Assembly: GCA_030843315.1 (NCBI GenBank)
Contig: JAUUPT010000010.1
Span: forward strand, 15,636-79,635
Reading direction: 5' to 3'
Length of the DNA: 64,000 nucleotides
Source: Bacteroidaceae bacterium
GTDB lineage: Bacteria > Bacteroidota > Bacteroidia > Bacteroidales > Bacteroidaceae
The notes under the pieces are model-generated. The model did no database searches and was not told the DNA's origin. It was given only the letters and a program-made list of their open reading frames with translations. The position numbers were made by a program, and so were the translations under genes. Below are positions 25,769 to 34,705 of this stretch, in pieces. The stretch's first letter is position 1. Each line of letters begins with the position of its first letter.

Positions 25769-26515
25769 TTATAAGTTCACATACTTTATCCACATATCTG
25801 CCATCCGCTTATGTCCTGCGGGAGTGGGATGAATGCCATCCCATATCCAGTAAGTATCTTTGGAAGTCGGAGTAGACTTCAGTATTTCATCAAACATGGT
25901 GTTGTACGGAAGATATACAGCATGGTAATCTGCGGCTATCCTCTCTACAATGGCTGCGCAACGACGCACTAAAGCGTCACGTTCCGGAAAGTCATCACTC
26001 TTCCGCATATTACCGACGTTGGCAACAAACGGCGGACCCAGCACAATCTTCAGCTTCGGATTGGCCTGCAAGGAGCGGTCCAGCAAAGAACGATAACGTT
26101 TCTCCCAAGTCTCAAAATCGAAAGGCTCCTTCTTATCACTCTGCAAGTAGTAATGTACATCATTCGTCCCTACCAAAACAGAGAGGACATCTGGCTTCAT
26201 TTCAAGAGCGTCTCCTTCCCAACGCTTTTCCAGGTCCTGAAGAGTATTTCCGCTGATACCACGATTAAAAAATTCATATCCCTTTTCAGGAAAGCTACCC
26301 TGATAGTGACTTACACACAAGTACATATATCCGCTACCATAAATATGATTCATATCCCAAAGGCTACGCTCGGAGGTAGGTTTGGGCATGCCGCAAGCAT
26401 TCCCCCAATTACCGTCGGTAATAGAGTCGCCTATAAACAACACACGCAAACCACCTGCATGCGCCCAAAGCATTGTACACAAAATTACTATTACAAAGGT
26501 CCCGATTCGCTTCAT
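25769..26515 (-). CDS. Secreted SGNH/GDSL hydrolase
   Basis: A 248-aa esterase-like protein with a signal peptide ending near AHAG. Block I is FIGDSITDGN (nucleophile Ser31), block III is LVGTNDVHY (Asn), and block V is DGIHPTPAGH with the catalytic Asp and His. It probably deacetylates a carbohydrate or cleaves a lipid ester in the periplasm; the substrate is unknown. A -7 box TATATTTG at 26549-26556 on the minus strand gives a leader of about 30 bases. Confidence 0.88.
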   Translation of the reverse strand: MKRIGTFVIVILCTMLWAHAGGLRVLFIGDSITDGNWGNACGMPKPTSERSLWDMNHIYGSGYMYLCVSHYQGSFPEKGYEFFNRGISGNTLQDLEKRWEGDALEMKPDVLSVLVGTNDVHYYLQSDKKEPFDFETWEKRYRSLLDRSLQANPKLKIVLGPPFVANVGNMRKSDDFPERDALVRRCAAIVERIAADYHAVYLPYNTMFDEILKSTPTSKDTYWIWDGIHPTPAGHKRMADMWIKYVNL

Positions 26516-26597
26516 TATTCTGTTCTTTTAGGCTGTAAAAATCGGTAACAAATATACTTTTTATTCCGGCAAGTACAAAAAGTCTCTGAGAAAAACG

Positions 26598-26605
26598 TAC
26601 CTTTG
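26598..26605 (+). promoter_or_regulatory. -7 box of the PAS kinase gene
   Basis: TACCTTTG lies 52 bases before the ATG at 26658. The leader contains a small hairpin, TATTCTT against AAGAATA, around 26609-26629. Confidence 0.55.
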
Positions 26606-26657
26606 TGTTATTCTTCTTACTAAGAATACAACTATACATCATCATAAATATCTTCGT

Positions 26658-28532
26658 ATGAGCTCTAAATTTGACTACAACTTACTATCAGAAATGATGA
26701 CCAATGCCAATATGGGATGGTGGGAAGCAGATTTAAGCACAGAAAGTTACATCTGCTCCGAAAACATTTCTGAACTACTAGGATTAAGCAAAGACGGAAT
26801 CATCAGTTTTGAAGATTTCAACAATCGCATCTTGAAAGAAGAACAAAGACACACCTCCGCCCATTCGTTCGACAACATCCAAGAGGCATCCGAAGCCGTG
26901 TATCTGCTCAATACGGTGCAAGGACCTATTTGGGTGCGAAGCAAGGCTTGTTTACAGAAGACCGACGAGAATGGCAACCTCAAAGTTTACGGCATAGCCG
27001 AGATGCAAGATGGTCCTGACATGTCGTCGGCATCGCGTGTCTTGCAAGAGCGTGAGCAACTTCTCCACAACATCTACAAGTCTCTCCCGGTAGGAATTGA
27101 ATTGTACAATATGGAAGGAGTTCTGATAGACTTGAATGACAAAGAAATTGAAATGTTTCACCTGCAACGGAAAGAGGACTTGCTCGGAATCAATATCTTT
27201 GAGAATCCCATCTTCCCGGAAGAGATGAAAGCAAAACTAAGGAAATACGAGGATGCCGACTTTACTTTCCGATATGACTTCTCTAAAGTAGGCAATTATT
27301 ATAAGAACCTGAAAAAGACGGGGACAATGGACCTCGTAACTAAGGTAACAACACTCTACGATGACCATTGCAACCCCACCAACTACCTGCTGATTAACGC
27401 CGACAAGACAGAAGCCACAATAGCCTACAATAAGATACAAGAGTTCGAGAACTTCTTCGAACTGATAGGCGATTACGCCAAAGTGGGATATGCACACTAT
27501 AATATACTCAGCCAGGAAGGATATGCACAGCATAGTTGGTATAAAAACGTAGGCGAAAAAGAAGAGACACCATTGTGCGAGATCGTCGGCAGCTACAAGC
27601 ATTTCCACCCCGAAGACCGCGCTGCCATAGCTGATTTTCTGAATAAGGCGGAGAAAGGATTGGAGAACAAACTAAGCCGGGAGGTGCGTGTCCTCAGAGA
27701 AGACGGTACTATCACGTGGTTACGCACCCACCTCATAGTCAGAAATTATGCCCCCGAAGACAATGTCATAGAAATTATCAGCATCAACTACGACATCACT
27801 CAACTGAAGCGCACCGAAGCCATGCTGATACAGGCCAAAGAAAAAGCAGAAGAATCAGACCGCCTGAAATCAGCCTTCCTCGCCAATATGAGCCACGAAA
27901 TACGTACTCCGTTGAATGCGATTATCGGTTTCTCAAGTCTGCTACAATACGTAGACGACAACGACGAAAGGGAACAGTACATATCCTTGATAAACCGCAA
28001 CAATGAACTGCTGCTTAATCTGATCAATGACGTACTGGATTTATCGAAGATAGAAGCCGGACGCATGGAACTGCACACAAGTTGGTTCGACTTATCCAAA
28101 CTCATCAATGAAAGCATTACCGAACATGAGCAATATGTGCCGGATGGCGTAACCCTTACCGCCAAAGTTCCGGCTCATGCCTGTCTGGTAGAGCACGACC
28201 CGATGCGCATCAAACAGATTCTGAATAACTTTATATCGAATGCCTTGAAGAATACGACGCAGGGACGCGTTGAAGTATCCTACGAAGTAAATGATTCCGG
28301 TATAAAGATCAGCGTTGCCGATACGGGCCGCGGTATTCCCGAAGATAAAATAGACAAGATATTCGAGCGCTTCGAGAAAGTGGATTCGTTCGTACAAGGG
28401 GCAGGCCTGGGACTATCCATCTGCAAGACTATCGCCGAGAAACTGAACGGAATAATTAAAGTAGATTCGACCCTGGGCGTAGGAAGTACATTCAGTGTTG
28501 AATTGCCTTGCCGGACGAAAACTGTAGAATAA
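26658..28532 (+). CDS. Cytosolic multi-PAS sensor histidine kinase
   Basis: A 624-aa histidine kinase with no membrane helix. Three PAS-type domains (about 10-120, 130-250 and 262-385) precede HisKA with His413 in NMSHEIRTPLN and a HATPase domain with GRGIPED and GAGLGLSICK. The linker EAMLIQAKEKAEESDRLKSA is the usual signalling helix. No receiver or response regulator is linked. It is 9 bases upstream of yjbQ and heads a set of tightly spaced genes. Confidence 0.9.
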   Translation: MSSKFDYNLLSEMMTNANMGWWEADLSTESYICSENISELLGLSKDGIISFEDFNNRILKEEQRHTSAHSFDNIQEASEAVYLLNTVQGPIWVRSKACLQKTDENGNLKVYGIAEMQDGPDMSSASRVLQEREQLLHNIYKSLPVGIELYNMEGVLIDLNDKEIEMFHLQRKEDLLGINIFENPIFPEEMKAKLRKYEDADFTFRYDFSKVGNYYKNLKKTGTMDLVTKVTTLYDDHCNPTNYLLINADKTEATIAYNKIQEFENFFELIGDYAKVGYAHYNILSQEGYAQHSWYKNVGEKEETPLCEIVGSYKHFHPEDRAAIADFLNKAEKGLENKLSREVRVLREDGTITWLRTHLIVRNYAPEDNVIEIISINYDITQLKRTEAMLIQAKEKAEESDRLKSAFLANMSHEIRTPLNAIIGFSSLLQYVDDNDEREQYISLINRNNELLLNLINDVLDLSKIEAGRMELHTSWFDLSKLINESITEHEQYVPDGVTLTAKVPAHACLVEHDPMRIKQILNNFISNALKNTTQGRVEVSYEVNDSGIKISVADTGRGIPEDKIDKIFERFEKVDSFVQGAGLGLSICKTIAEKLNGIIKVDSTLGVGSTFSVELPCRTKTVE

Positions 28533-28541
28533 TAGAGCCTT

Positions 28542-28952
28542 ATGATAGAACAGAAAGAATTTACATTGACTCCACACCGCCGTGGATTCCACCTGATAAC
28601 GGAAGAAATAGTCCGCAACCTTCCCAAACTCCCCCAGGCCGGTTTGCTGCATTTGTTCATCAAGCATACCAGTGCCGCCCTCACCATCAACGAGAATGCC
28701 GACCCGGATGTACAGACGGATATGGAAGCTATATTCAATCGTCTCGTCAAGGAACGTGAACCTTATTATCAGCACACGTGCGAAGGCGACGACGATATGC
28801 CTGCCCATGCCAAAACGACGCTTGTCGGTGCCAGTCTCACGATTCCTATCACCAGCGGACGGCTGAATATGGGCATCTGGCAAGGAATCTATCTCTGCGA
28901 GTTTCGCAACCGGGGCGGAGGGAGAAGAATCGTTGCAACCATCATTCAATAA
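28542..28952 (+). CDS. yjbQ: YjbQ-type secondary thiamine-phosphate synthase
   Basis: A 136-aa protein of the UPF0047/YjbQ family. The conserved signature HTSAALTINENADPDV (42-57) and the C-terminal IWQGIYLCEFRN are present. Family members show weak thiamine-phosphate synthase activity in vitro; the true role is unsettled. The length is complete. It lies 9 bases after the kinase and 9 bases before an SDR gene, so the three are probably one transcript. Confidence 0.9.
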   Translation: MIEQKEFTLTPHRRGFHLITEEIVRNLPKLPQAGLLHLFIKHTSAALTINENADPDVQTDMEAIFNRLVKEREPYYQHTCEGDDDMPAHAKTTLVGASLTIPITSGRLNMGIWQGIYLCEFRNRGGGRRIVATIIQ

Positions 28953-28961
28953 TATACCATT

Positions 28962-29687
28962 ATGAAGAAAGCCATCATCATAGGCGCCACCTCGGGCATC
29001 GGACAGGAAGTAGCCAAACTACTGATACAGCAAGGTTGGCACGTAGGCATTGTCGGCAGACGGGAAGAGGTATTGCGAACTTTGCAGGCCACTGCTCCCG
29101 AACAGATAGAAATAGAAAAGCTGGACGTGACGGAACCCGATGCACCCGAACGTTTGCACAGGCTGATTGACAAGCTGGGAGATATGGACTTGTTCTTCCT
29201 CAGTTCCGGAGTGGGCAACCAGAACCAGGACTTGAAGCCTGAGATAGAACTGAACACGGCTCGCACCAATGTGGAGGGATTCATCCGTATGGTAACAACT
29301 GCATTCGACTTCTTCAAAGAGAGAGGTAGCGGACACATTGCCGTCATCAGTTCCATTGCAGGCACCAAAGGACTGGGCGTTGCTCCTGCCTACTCCGCCA
29401 CCAAGCGGTTCCAAAATACTTATATCGATGCATTGGCGCAACTTGCCAGGATGCAGCACCTCAATATCTGTTTTACGGACATCCGCCCGGGATTCGTTGC
29501 CACCGATTTGCTAAAGAGCGGCAAGTACCCGATGCTGATGCAGGCAGACCGGGTAGCATTGCACATTATCAAGGCTTTAAAGCGGAAGAAGCGGGTGGCG
29601 GTCATCGACGGACGCTACGGGGTATTGGTATTCTTTTGGCGTTTGATTCCACGATGGTTGTGGGAAAGGTTGCCTATAAAGAATTGA
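28962..29687 (+). CDS. Short-chain dehydrogenase/reductase
   Basis: A 241-aa classical SDR. The cofactor motif is GATSGIG (8-14), the NAG position is altered to SSG, the catalytic Ser is in ISSIAG and the YxxxK pair in YSATK. A basic C-terminal segment with a hydrophobic stretch (about 205-235) suggests membrane association. The substrate is unknown. It belongs to the kinase-yjbQ-SDR cluster. Confidence 0.88.
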   Translation: MKKAIIIGATSGIGQEVAKLLIQQGWHVGIVGRREEVLRTLQATAPEQIEIEKLDVTEPDAPERLHRLIDKLGDMDLFFLSSGVGNQNQDLKPEIELNTARTNVEGFIRMVTTAFDFFKERGSGHIAVISSIAGTKGLGVAPAYSATKRFQNTYIDALAQLARMQHLNICFTDIRPGFVATDLLKSGKYPMLMQADRVALHIIKALKRKKRVAVIDGRYGVLVFFWRLIPRWLWERLPIKN

Positions 29688-29724
29688 TTTTGTATCTTCA
29701 CCCCACAAAATAAATATTACTAAG

Positions 29725-30705
29725 ATGAAAAAGAATTCAAGATATATAGCGATTACCGCTATTGTGGCTTTGTGCGCAGGTTCCACCCTGCCCTTCCTCA
29801 CAGGCAGCAGTACACTGAACCCCGAACGTGACTCCGTGAAGTCGGAGGTGCCCTATTGTGTCACCTCTCCCACCGTGCCGGACAGAATTACCTTTGCCGG
29901 ACAAGACATCGACCTGCTGCGCTACGACCATCGCGAACGCATGGACCGCGAACTGCTGGCTTTCACCTATATGCACTCCACCACCATGCTGATGGTGAAA
30001 CGTGCCAACCGCTACTTCCCCGTCATAGAGCCGATACTGAAAGCAAACGGGCTGCCCGATGACTTCAAGTATCTGGCGGTGATAGAGAGCAACCTCAGCC
30101 CCATTGCCAAGTCGCCTGCAGGAGCAGCCGGCTTATGGCAGTTCATGCCCGCCACCGGACGTGAATTCGGACTGGAGGTGAACAACAACATCGACGAGCG
30201 CTACCATATAGAAAAGGAAACCAAAGCAGCCTGCAAGTATCTGAAAGATGCCTACAAGAAATACGGCAACTGGCTTTGCGTAGCCGCCGCCTACAATGCG
30301 GGACAGGGACGTATTTCGTCTCAGCTACAGAAACAGATGGTGGACCAAGCCGTAGACCTGTGGTTGGTGGAAGAGACCTCGCGCTATATGTTCCGGTTAC
30401 TGGCAGCCAAAGCAGTAGTCAGTAACCCGCAGCAATACGGTTTTCTATTGAAACGGGAGCATCTCTACCCACCCATCCCCTACACGGAAACAACGGTGAC
30501 TACGGAAATCAGCAACCTGGCACAGTATGCTAAAGACAAAGGCATCACCTATGCCCAACTGAAAGACGCCAACCCCTGGCTACGCGATGCCTCACTGGCA
30601 AACAAAAGCGGACGTACCTATGTATTGAAAATACCGACACAAGCCGGAATGCACTATGACCCCAAAAAGACTGTACCTCACAACAAGAATTGGGTGATTG
30701 ACTAA
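29725..30705 (+). CDS. Lytic murein transglycosylase (SLT domain)
   Basis: A 326-aa secreted protein with an N-terminal signal/anchor (about 5-27). The SLT domain (about 100-215) has the catalytic Glu in AVIESNLSP and the companion motifs GAAGLWQFMP and AAYNAGQGRI. The C-terminal part (about 255-310) resembles one LysM-like repeat for peptidoglycan binding. It cleaves murein strands to 1,6-anhydro ends in the periplasm, in the MltD group. It follows the SDR gene by 37 bases. Confidence 0.9.
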   Translation: MKKNSRYIAITAIVALCAGSTLPFLTGSSTLNPERDSVKSEVPYCVTSPTVPDRITFAGQDIDLLRYDHRERMDRELLAFTYMHSTTMLMVKRANRYFPVIEPILKANGLPDDFKYLAVIESNLSPIAKSPAGAAGLWQFMPATGREFGLEVNNNIDERYHIEKETKAACKYLKDAYKKYGNWLCVAAAYNAGQGRISSQLQKQMVDQAVDLWLVEETSRYMFRLLAAKAVVSNPQQYGFLLKREHLYPPIPYTETTVTTEISNLAQYAKDKGITYAQLKDANPWLRDASLANKSGRTYVLKIPTQAGMHYDPKKTVPHNKNWVID

Positions 30706-30727
30706 TAAATAAGGAAAAGGAGGAGCT

Positions 30728-31399
30728 ATGATGACATTGAACTTAGACTTTGTACTCAGACTGCTGGTAGCTGGAATACTGGGTGCTATCATCGGCCTGG
30801 ACCGGGAGTACCGTGCCAAAGAGGCAGGCTACCGTACACATTTTCTGGTATCTCTGGGAAGTGCGCTTATCATGATTGTATCCCAATATGGTTTCCAGGA
30901 AATCATCAAAGAAGACAGTGTGTCATTAGACCCCAGCCGTGTGGCCGCTCAAGTGGTGAGCGGCATCGGTTTTATCGGTGCAGGTACCATCATTTTCCAA
31001 AAGCAGATTGTCCGCGGGCTGACGACGGCTGCCGGTATCTGGGCCACCGCCGGCATCGGGCTTGCCATAGGAGCAGGTATGTACACCATTGGCATTGCCG
31101 CCACCTTACTGACGCTGGCAGGACTCGAACTGCTCAGTCTCGCATTCAAAAGCCTCGGCATGAAGAGTTCTGTGATAACTTTCTCCACACATCACGAAAC
31201 CACGCTCAAAGAAGTATCGGAACGTTTCAATTCTAAAGACTACCTGATAGTATCTTATAATATGGAAAAGCAAGGATCGGGAGAAGGTACCAACTTCCAG
31301 GTGACAATGGTCATCAAATCGAAGAGAAGCAACGACGAAGGCAATTTATTGCAACTGATGCAAGAGTTTCCGGGAGTCACCGTAGAGCGGATAGAATAG
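30728..31399 (+). CDS. MgtC/SapB family membrane protein
   Basis: A 223-aa protein with four or five membrane helices in the first about 145 residues and a soluble ACT-like C-terminal domain (about 150-223). The family motif GAIIGLDREYRAKEAGYRTH (19-38) is well kept, as is the GIGFIGAGTI segment. MgtC proteins affect Mg2+ homeostasis and F-ATPase in pathogens; here the role is unknown. ATGATG at the start leaves two possible starts. It follows the transglycosylase by 22 bases. Confidence 0.9.
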   Translation: MMTLNLDFVLRLLVAGILGAIIGLDREYRAKEAGYRTHFLVSLGSALIMIVSQYGFQEIIKEDSVSLDPSRVAAQVVSGIGFIGAGTIIFQKQIVRGLTTAAGIWATAGIGLAIGAGMYTIGIAATLLTLAGLELLSLAFKSLGMKSSVITFSTHHETTLKEVSERFNSKDYLIVSYNMEKQGSGEGTNFQVTMVIKSKRSNDEGNLLQLMQEFPGVTVERIE

Positions 31400-31420
31400 T
31401 ACTCAACGTTTTCATAAAGT

Positions 31421-32194
31421 TTATTGCTGCTTTTCCGTTATGTGTTTCCAATAACGCACGGGCATATCCTGCTTATGCTTCCGCGGATTGATGCGCTCCT
31501 TAATACAGATGGCCTTGAAGTAGGTTTTCCAAAGAGACTGGAATAGTTTCTCGTCTTTATCCATCAGGCTTTCGTCCAGCATACCGGTGACGAGATGGCG
31601 CTCGCGGCTGTCTTCGTCGAAGGTCACTTCGCGCACATCTTTCAAATCGTAATAATATCCATAAGCCCGCTTGATGTCATAAATCAGCCAGCGCTGATCG
31701 GCATAGCGGTCTTTGAAGTGATCGATGGCCAGAGGAAGGGCGTTCTTCTCCGGTTCTACGGCAGCAAAGAAGGTGCCGTCCGCCGCTTTCTGAAAGCGGA
31801 CAAACTGGAGCAGGCGCAAGCGTTCCCAGTCCACCCGTTTCCACATACGCGAGAATTCCAGTACGTCCGGGTCGGCAAAGTTCGTTTCAATGGAACGGGG
31901 TGCATCTACCGCCTTGCAGATATAGCGGAAGAGAAGCATCGGGGTTTCGGGTTCCTCGGCCAGCCAGCATTGGGCAAGGCAGGAAAGAGCGGAAGAAGAT
32001 AATTTCTTCTGCAATCCGCGCCACACGCGGCGGGCTTTCTCTTCGTCGGTAATTACGGTGAACACTTCGTCGTGAAACAGAGGCAATGGCTCACCTTCCT
32101 GTAGCAATGCATCGGGGAAAGTGCGGCGGGAGTAAGCTTCGAAAACAGAAGTGAGTAGTCCCTCAAAGGTATTATCGTATAGAAAGATATTCAT
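31421..32194 (-). CDS. DUF4130/TIGR03915 DNA metabolism protein
   Basis: A 257-aa protein of the TIGR03915 group, often fused to or paired with uracil-DNA-glycosylase domains. Typical marks are the N-terminal FLYDNTFEGLLTSVFEAY and the C-terminal KHKQDMPVRYWKHITE. The family always goes with the TIGR03916 radical SAM protein, and here the two genes overlap by 4 bases. The pair is predicted to act in DNA repair or modification; the reaction has not been shown. Confidence 0.88.
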   Translation of the reverse strand: MNIFLYDNTFEGLLTSVFEAYSRRTFPDALLQEGEPLPLFHDEVFTVITDEEKARRVWRGLQKKLSSSALSCLAQCWLAEEPETPMLLFRYICKAVDAPRSIETNFADPDVLEFSRMWKRVDWERLRLLQFVRFQKAADGTFFAAVEPEKNALPLAIDHFKDRYADQRWLIYDIKRAYGYYYDLKDVREVTFDEDSRERHLVTGMLDESLMDKDEKLFQSLWKTYFKAICIKERINPRKHKQDMPVRYWKHITEKQQ

Positions 32195-33456
32195 TCCTGA
32201 AAGTCAAGCATAAGCTGCCGTTCATCTACTTTTTTCTTATTCGGTTTCGCTATCAGCAACCCGCGTACACCCTGCGGGGTCAGTTCATGGACCGTGCGTA
32301 TGGGCAACTCGTGGCAGGTGATGAAGTACTGGGCTTTCTTCATCACAATCCCTATCTTCTTCAGTTCATAGAAGCCCAGGCGCGAGAAGCGGCGGGATGC
32401 TACAATCAGCCGCGCCGACTTTACGCCGATGCCCGGCACGCGGAGCAGCATTTCATAGTCTGCCCGGTTCACGTCTACCGGGAATTGTTCGGGATGGCGC
32501 AATGCCCACGACAACTTAGGGTCTATCTCCAGGTCGAGGTCGGGATAGGCATCATCCACAATCTCTTCTACTTTGAATTGATAGAAACGCATCAACCAGT
32601 CGGCCTGGTAAAGACGGTTCTCGCGTACCAGGGGCGGTTGCTTCAAAGCCGGCAGGCGGGTATCGTAAGTATTTACCGAGATATAGCCGGAATAGTAGAC
32701 GCGCCTCATCGTAGGCCCCTTGTAGAGTGCCGACGAAAGGTAGAGAATATCCTTATCCGTCTCGGTAGTAGCCCCTACGATCATCTGCGTACTCTGTCCG
32801 GCAGGGGCAAAGCGGGGTGCGTGGCGATGCTTCTTGCGCTCTTCCGAGCTTTCGAGCACGCCTTGCTGAATATATCGCATGGGGGCATATACGCTTTTGT
32901 GGTCTTTCTCCGGTGCAAGCAATTTCAGGTTTTCTTCTTTTGGTATTTCTACGTTGACGCTGAGGCGGTCGGCATAAAGGCCGGCTTCGTTCACGAGTTC
33001 GCGGCTGGCACCGGGAATGCTTTTCAAATGGATGTAGCCGTTGAAGCGATGAACGGTGCGCAGGTCTTTGGCAACGCGCACCAGGCGCTCCATGGTATAG
33101 TCGGGATTGCGCACTACACCGCTGCTGAGGAAGAGCCCTTCGATATAGTTGCGGCGATAGAACTCCATCGTAAGATCCACCAGTTCGCTGACGGAGAGCG
33201 TGGCACGCGGCAGGTCGTTGGAGCGGCGGTTGATGCAGTAGGCACAATCATAGATACAGTAGTTGGTGAGCATCACCTTGAGCAGAGAAATACAACGTCC
33301 GTCTTCGGCAAAGCTGTGACAGATACCCCATCCGCCTACGGTGTTGCCCAGCATGCCTTCCTTATTGGAGCGCACGGTGCCACTGCTGGAGCATGACACG
33401 TCGTACTTTGCCGACTCGGCAAGTATCTTGAGCTTTCGGAGGACATCTTCGTTCAT
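32191..33456 (-). CDS. Putative DNA-repair radical SAM protein (TIGR03916)
   Basis: A 421-aa radical SAM enzyme. The 4Fe-4S cluster binds at Cys67, Cys71 and Cys74 (CIYDCAYC), with Cys22 and Cys46 as extra conserved cysteines. A helix-hairpin-helix DNA-binding motif lies near the C-terminus (LLRVPGIGVKSARLIV), so the substrate is probably DNA. The start at 33456 is preferred over an upstream ATG at 33543, because MNEDVLRKLKILAESAKYDV is the family N-terminus. Its stop overlaps the DUF4130 gene by 4 bases, which indicates coupling. Confidence 0.88.
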   Translation of the reverse strand: MNEDVLRKLKILAESAKYDVSCSSSGTVRSNKEGMLGNTVGGWGICHSFAEDGRCISLLKVMLTNYCIYDCAYCINRRSNDLPRATLSVSELVDLTMEFYRRNYIEGLFLSSGVVRNPDYTMERLVRVAKDLRTVHRFNGYIHLKSIPGASRELVNEAGLYADRLSVNVEIPKEENLKLLAPEKDHKSVYAPMRYIQQGVLESSEERKKHRHAPRFAPAGQSTQMIVGATTETDKDILYLSSALYKGPTMRRVYYSGYISVNTYDTRLPALKQPPLVRENRLYQADWLMRFYQFKVEEIVDDAYPDLDLEIDPKLSWALRHPEQFPVDVNRADYEMLLRVPGIGVKSARLIVASRRFSRLGFYELKKIGIVMKKAQYFITCHELPIRTVHELTPQGVRGLLIAKPNKKKVDERQLMLDFQE

Positions 33457-33543
33457 AAGGCGGCAGATCTTTTCATTCTTCAAAAGTACAAATTCATCTG
33501 TTGAGGCGCAAGGGAAAGGAAGAAATTTGTTAGCTATTAACAA

Positions 33544-33573
33544 AGAAAAAAAGACCGCCGGATGGGCAGTCTT
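33544..33573 (-). terminator. Intrinsic terminator of the Hc1 gene
   Basis: On the minus strand AAGACTGCC and GGCGGTCTT form a 9-bp stem with one G-T pair and a short loop, followed by TTTTTTTCTTTG. It lies about 30 bases after the Hc1 stop. Confidence 0.85.
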
Positions 33574-33603
33574 TCACAGCATTGATTTGCTTTTTTTCCT
33601 TAG

Positions 33604-33777
33604 TTACTTTGCAGCTTCCAAAGATGCTTTGCGGAAAGCTTTCATAGACTTTTCGATTTCCAAAGAAGCCTTGCGAGCACGAGTGCCGGCTGCTTTGTTA
33701 CCATTTTCCAACTGAGCTTTTGCATCTTTCTCAAATGCAGCATACAATTCTGCTACTTTTTCAACTAATTCTTTCAT
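33604..33777 (-). CDS. Hc1-type histone H1-like protein
   Basis: A 57-aa protein starting MKELVEKVAELYAAFEKDAK and rich in Lys, Ala and Arg in its C-terminal half, with KASLEIEKS and KASLEAAK. This is the Bacteroides histone H1/Hc1-like nucleoid protein, which binds DNA without sequence preference. The frame is open far upstream, but the ATG at 33777 is the only start that gives the family protein. A terminator follows. Confidence 0.85.
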   Translation of the reverse strand: MKELVEKVAELYAAFEKDAKAQLENGNKAAGTRARKASLEIEKSMKAFRKASLEAAK

Positions 33778-33911
33778 AATCCTTTTAATTACTTCGTTAA
33801 TAATGTCCGGCAAAAATACATTCTTTCTTGAAATAAATGCAGAAAAACGATATTTTTTTCGAAATAATCGGCAAAAACGGCACAAAAAAGGGCCTTTATG
33901 TGTTTTTTCTA

Positions 33912-33919
33912 TACTTTTG
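33912..33919 (+). promoter_or_regulatory. -7 box of the AlbA_2 gene
   Basis: TACTTTTG ends 5 bases before the ATG at 33925, so the transcript is nearly leaderless. If transcription starts a little later, the ATG at 33931 would be used. Confidence 0.6.
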
Positions 33920-33924
33920 CAGGC

Positions 33925-34569
33925 ATGAAAATGCTTACTGACACTGAGTATATACACGCCCTGATAGCCGAAGGAGAGCACCAGCAGCAGGATTTCAAGT
34001 TCGAAATTTCCGATGCCCGCAAGATAGCCAAAACGTTGTCGGCTTTTGCCAATACGGATGGTGGGCGGCTACTCATCGGAGTGAAAGACAATGGAAAAAT
34101 TGCAGGAGTCCGCTCCGACGAAGAACAATATATGATAGAGGCGGCGGCGGAACTTTATTGCCGCCCGAAAGTGGAATACACCATGCAGACTTATCAGGTG
34201 GGAGGCCGGAGTGTGCTTGTGGTACAGATTGACGAAAGCCCGGAGAAGCCGGTATATGCCAAGGACGAAACGGGGAAGTTCCTCGCCTACCTGCGCATCG
34301 ACGACGAAAACATCCTGGCAACTCCCGTGCATCTGCGCGTATGGCAGCAAAGTGGTAGCCCGAAAGGAGAATTGATAGAATATACAGAACGCGAGCAGTT
34401 ACTACTCGGTTTGCTGGAAGAGAACGACCGGTTGTCACTGAACCGCTATTGCCGGCTGGCACATCTCTCGCGCCGTGCGGCAGAGCATCTGCTGGCGAAG
34501 TTCGTGCGATATGAGATTGTGGAACCGGTGTTCGAAGGACACAAGTTTCACTTCCGCCTAAAGGAGTGA
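33925..34569 (+). CDS. AlbA_2 (Schlafen-type) DNA-binding domain regulator
   Basis: A 214-aa protein. The N-terminal AlbA_2 domain (about 10-125) shows the family marks EHQQQDFKFE, KTLSAFANTDGGRLLIGV and DNGKIAGV. The C-terminal about 70 residues form a winged-helix-like region with LSRRAAEHLLAKFVR. Proteins of this kind are transcription regulators or RNA/DNA-binding factors in Bacteroidetes. The target is unknown. The gene is divergent from Hc1. Confidence 0.85.
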   Translation: MKMLTDTEYIHALIAEGEHQQQDFKFEISDARKIAKTLSAFANTDGGRLLIGVKDNGKIAGVRSDEEQYMIEAAAELYCRPKVEYTMQTYQVGGRSVLVVQIDESPEKPVYAKDETGKFLAYLRIDDENILATPVHLRVWQQSGSPKGELIEYTEREQLLLGLLEENDRLSLNRYCRLAHLSRRAAEHLLAKFVRYEIVEPVFEGHKFHFRLKE

Positions 34570-34579
34570 GAAATCCTCC

Positions 34580-34656
34580 CCGGTGCCGCTCGTTATGTTC
34601 CCCGGTGAGGAACGATACGTCCGACACCGGGGAACGGGTCGTTCCCCGGTGTCGGA
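34580..34656. repeat. CCCCGGTG-rich nested hairpins after the AlbA_2 gene
   Basis: A perfect 16-bp stem has arms TCCGACACCGGGGAAC (34620-34635) and GTTCCCCGGTGTCGGA (34641-34656) with a 5-base loop. Just upstream GTTCC and GGAAC form a smaller hairpin around another CCCCGGTG. Four copies of CCCCGGTG or its complement occur in 77 bases. A T-rich stretch follows 16 bases later, so it may serve as a terminator. Confidence 0.65.
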
Positions 34657-34705
34657 CAAACAGGAGCTTTTTTAACGTAAAGTAATTAATGAATATACAT
34701 AGACT

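Noticed and set aside
32287..33396. 369-codon frame opposite the radical SAM gene
   Set aside because: It is antisense to a gene with the CxxxCxxC cluster motif and no family is recognisable in it.
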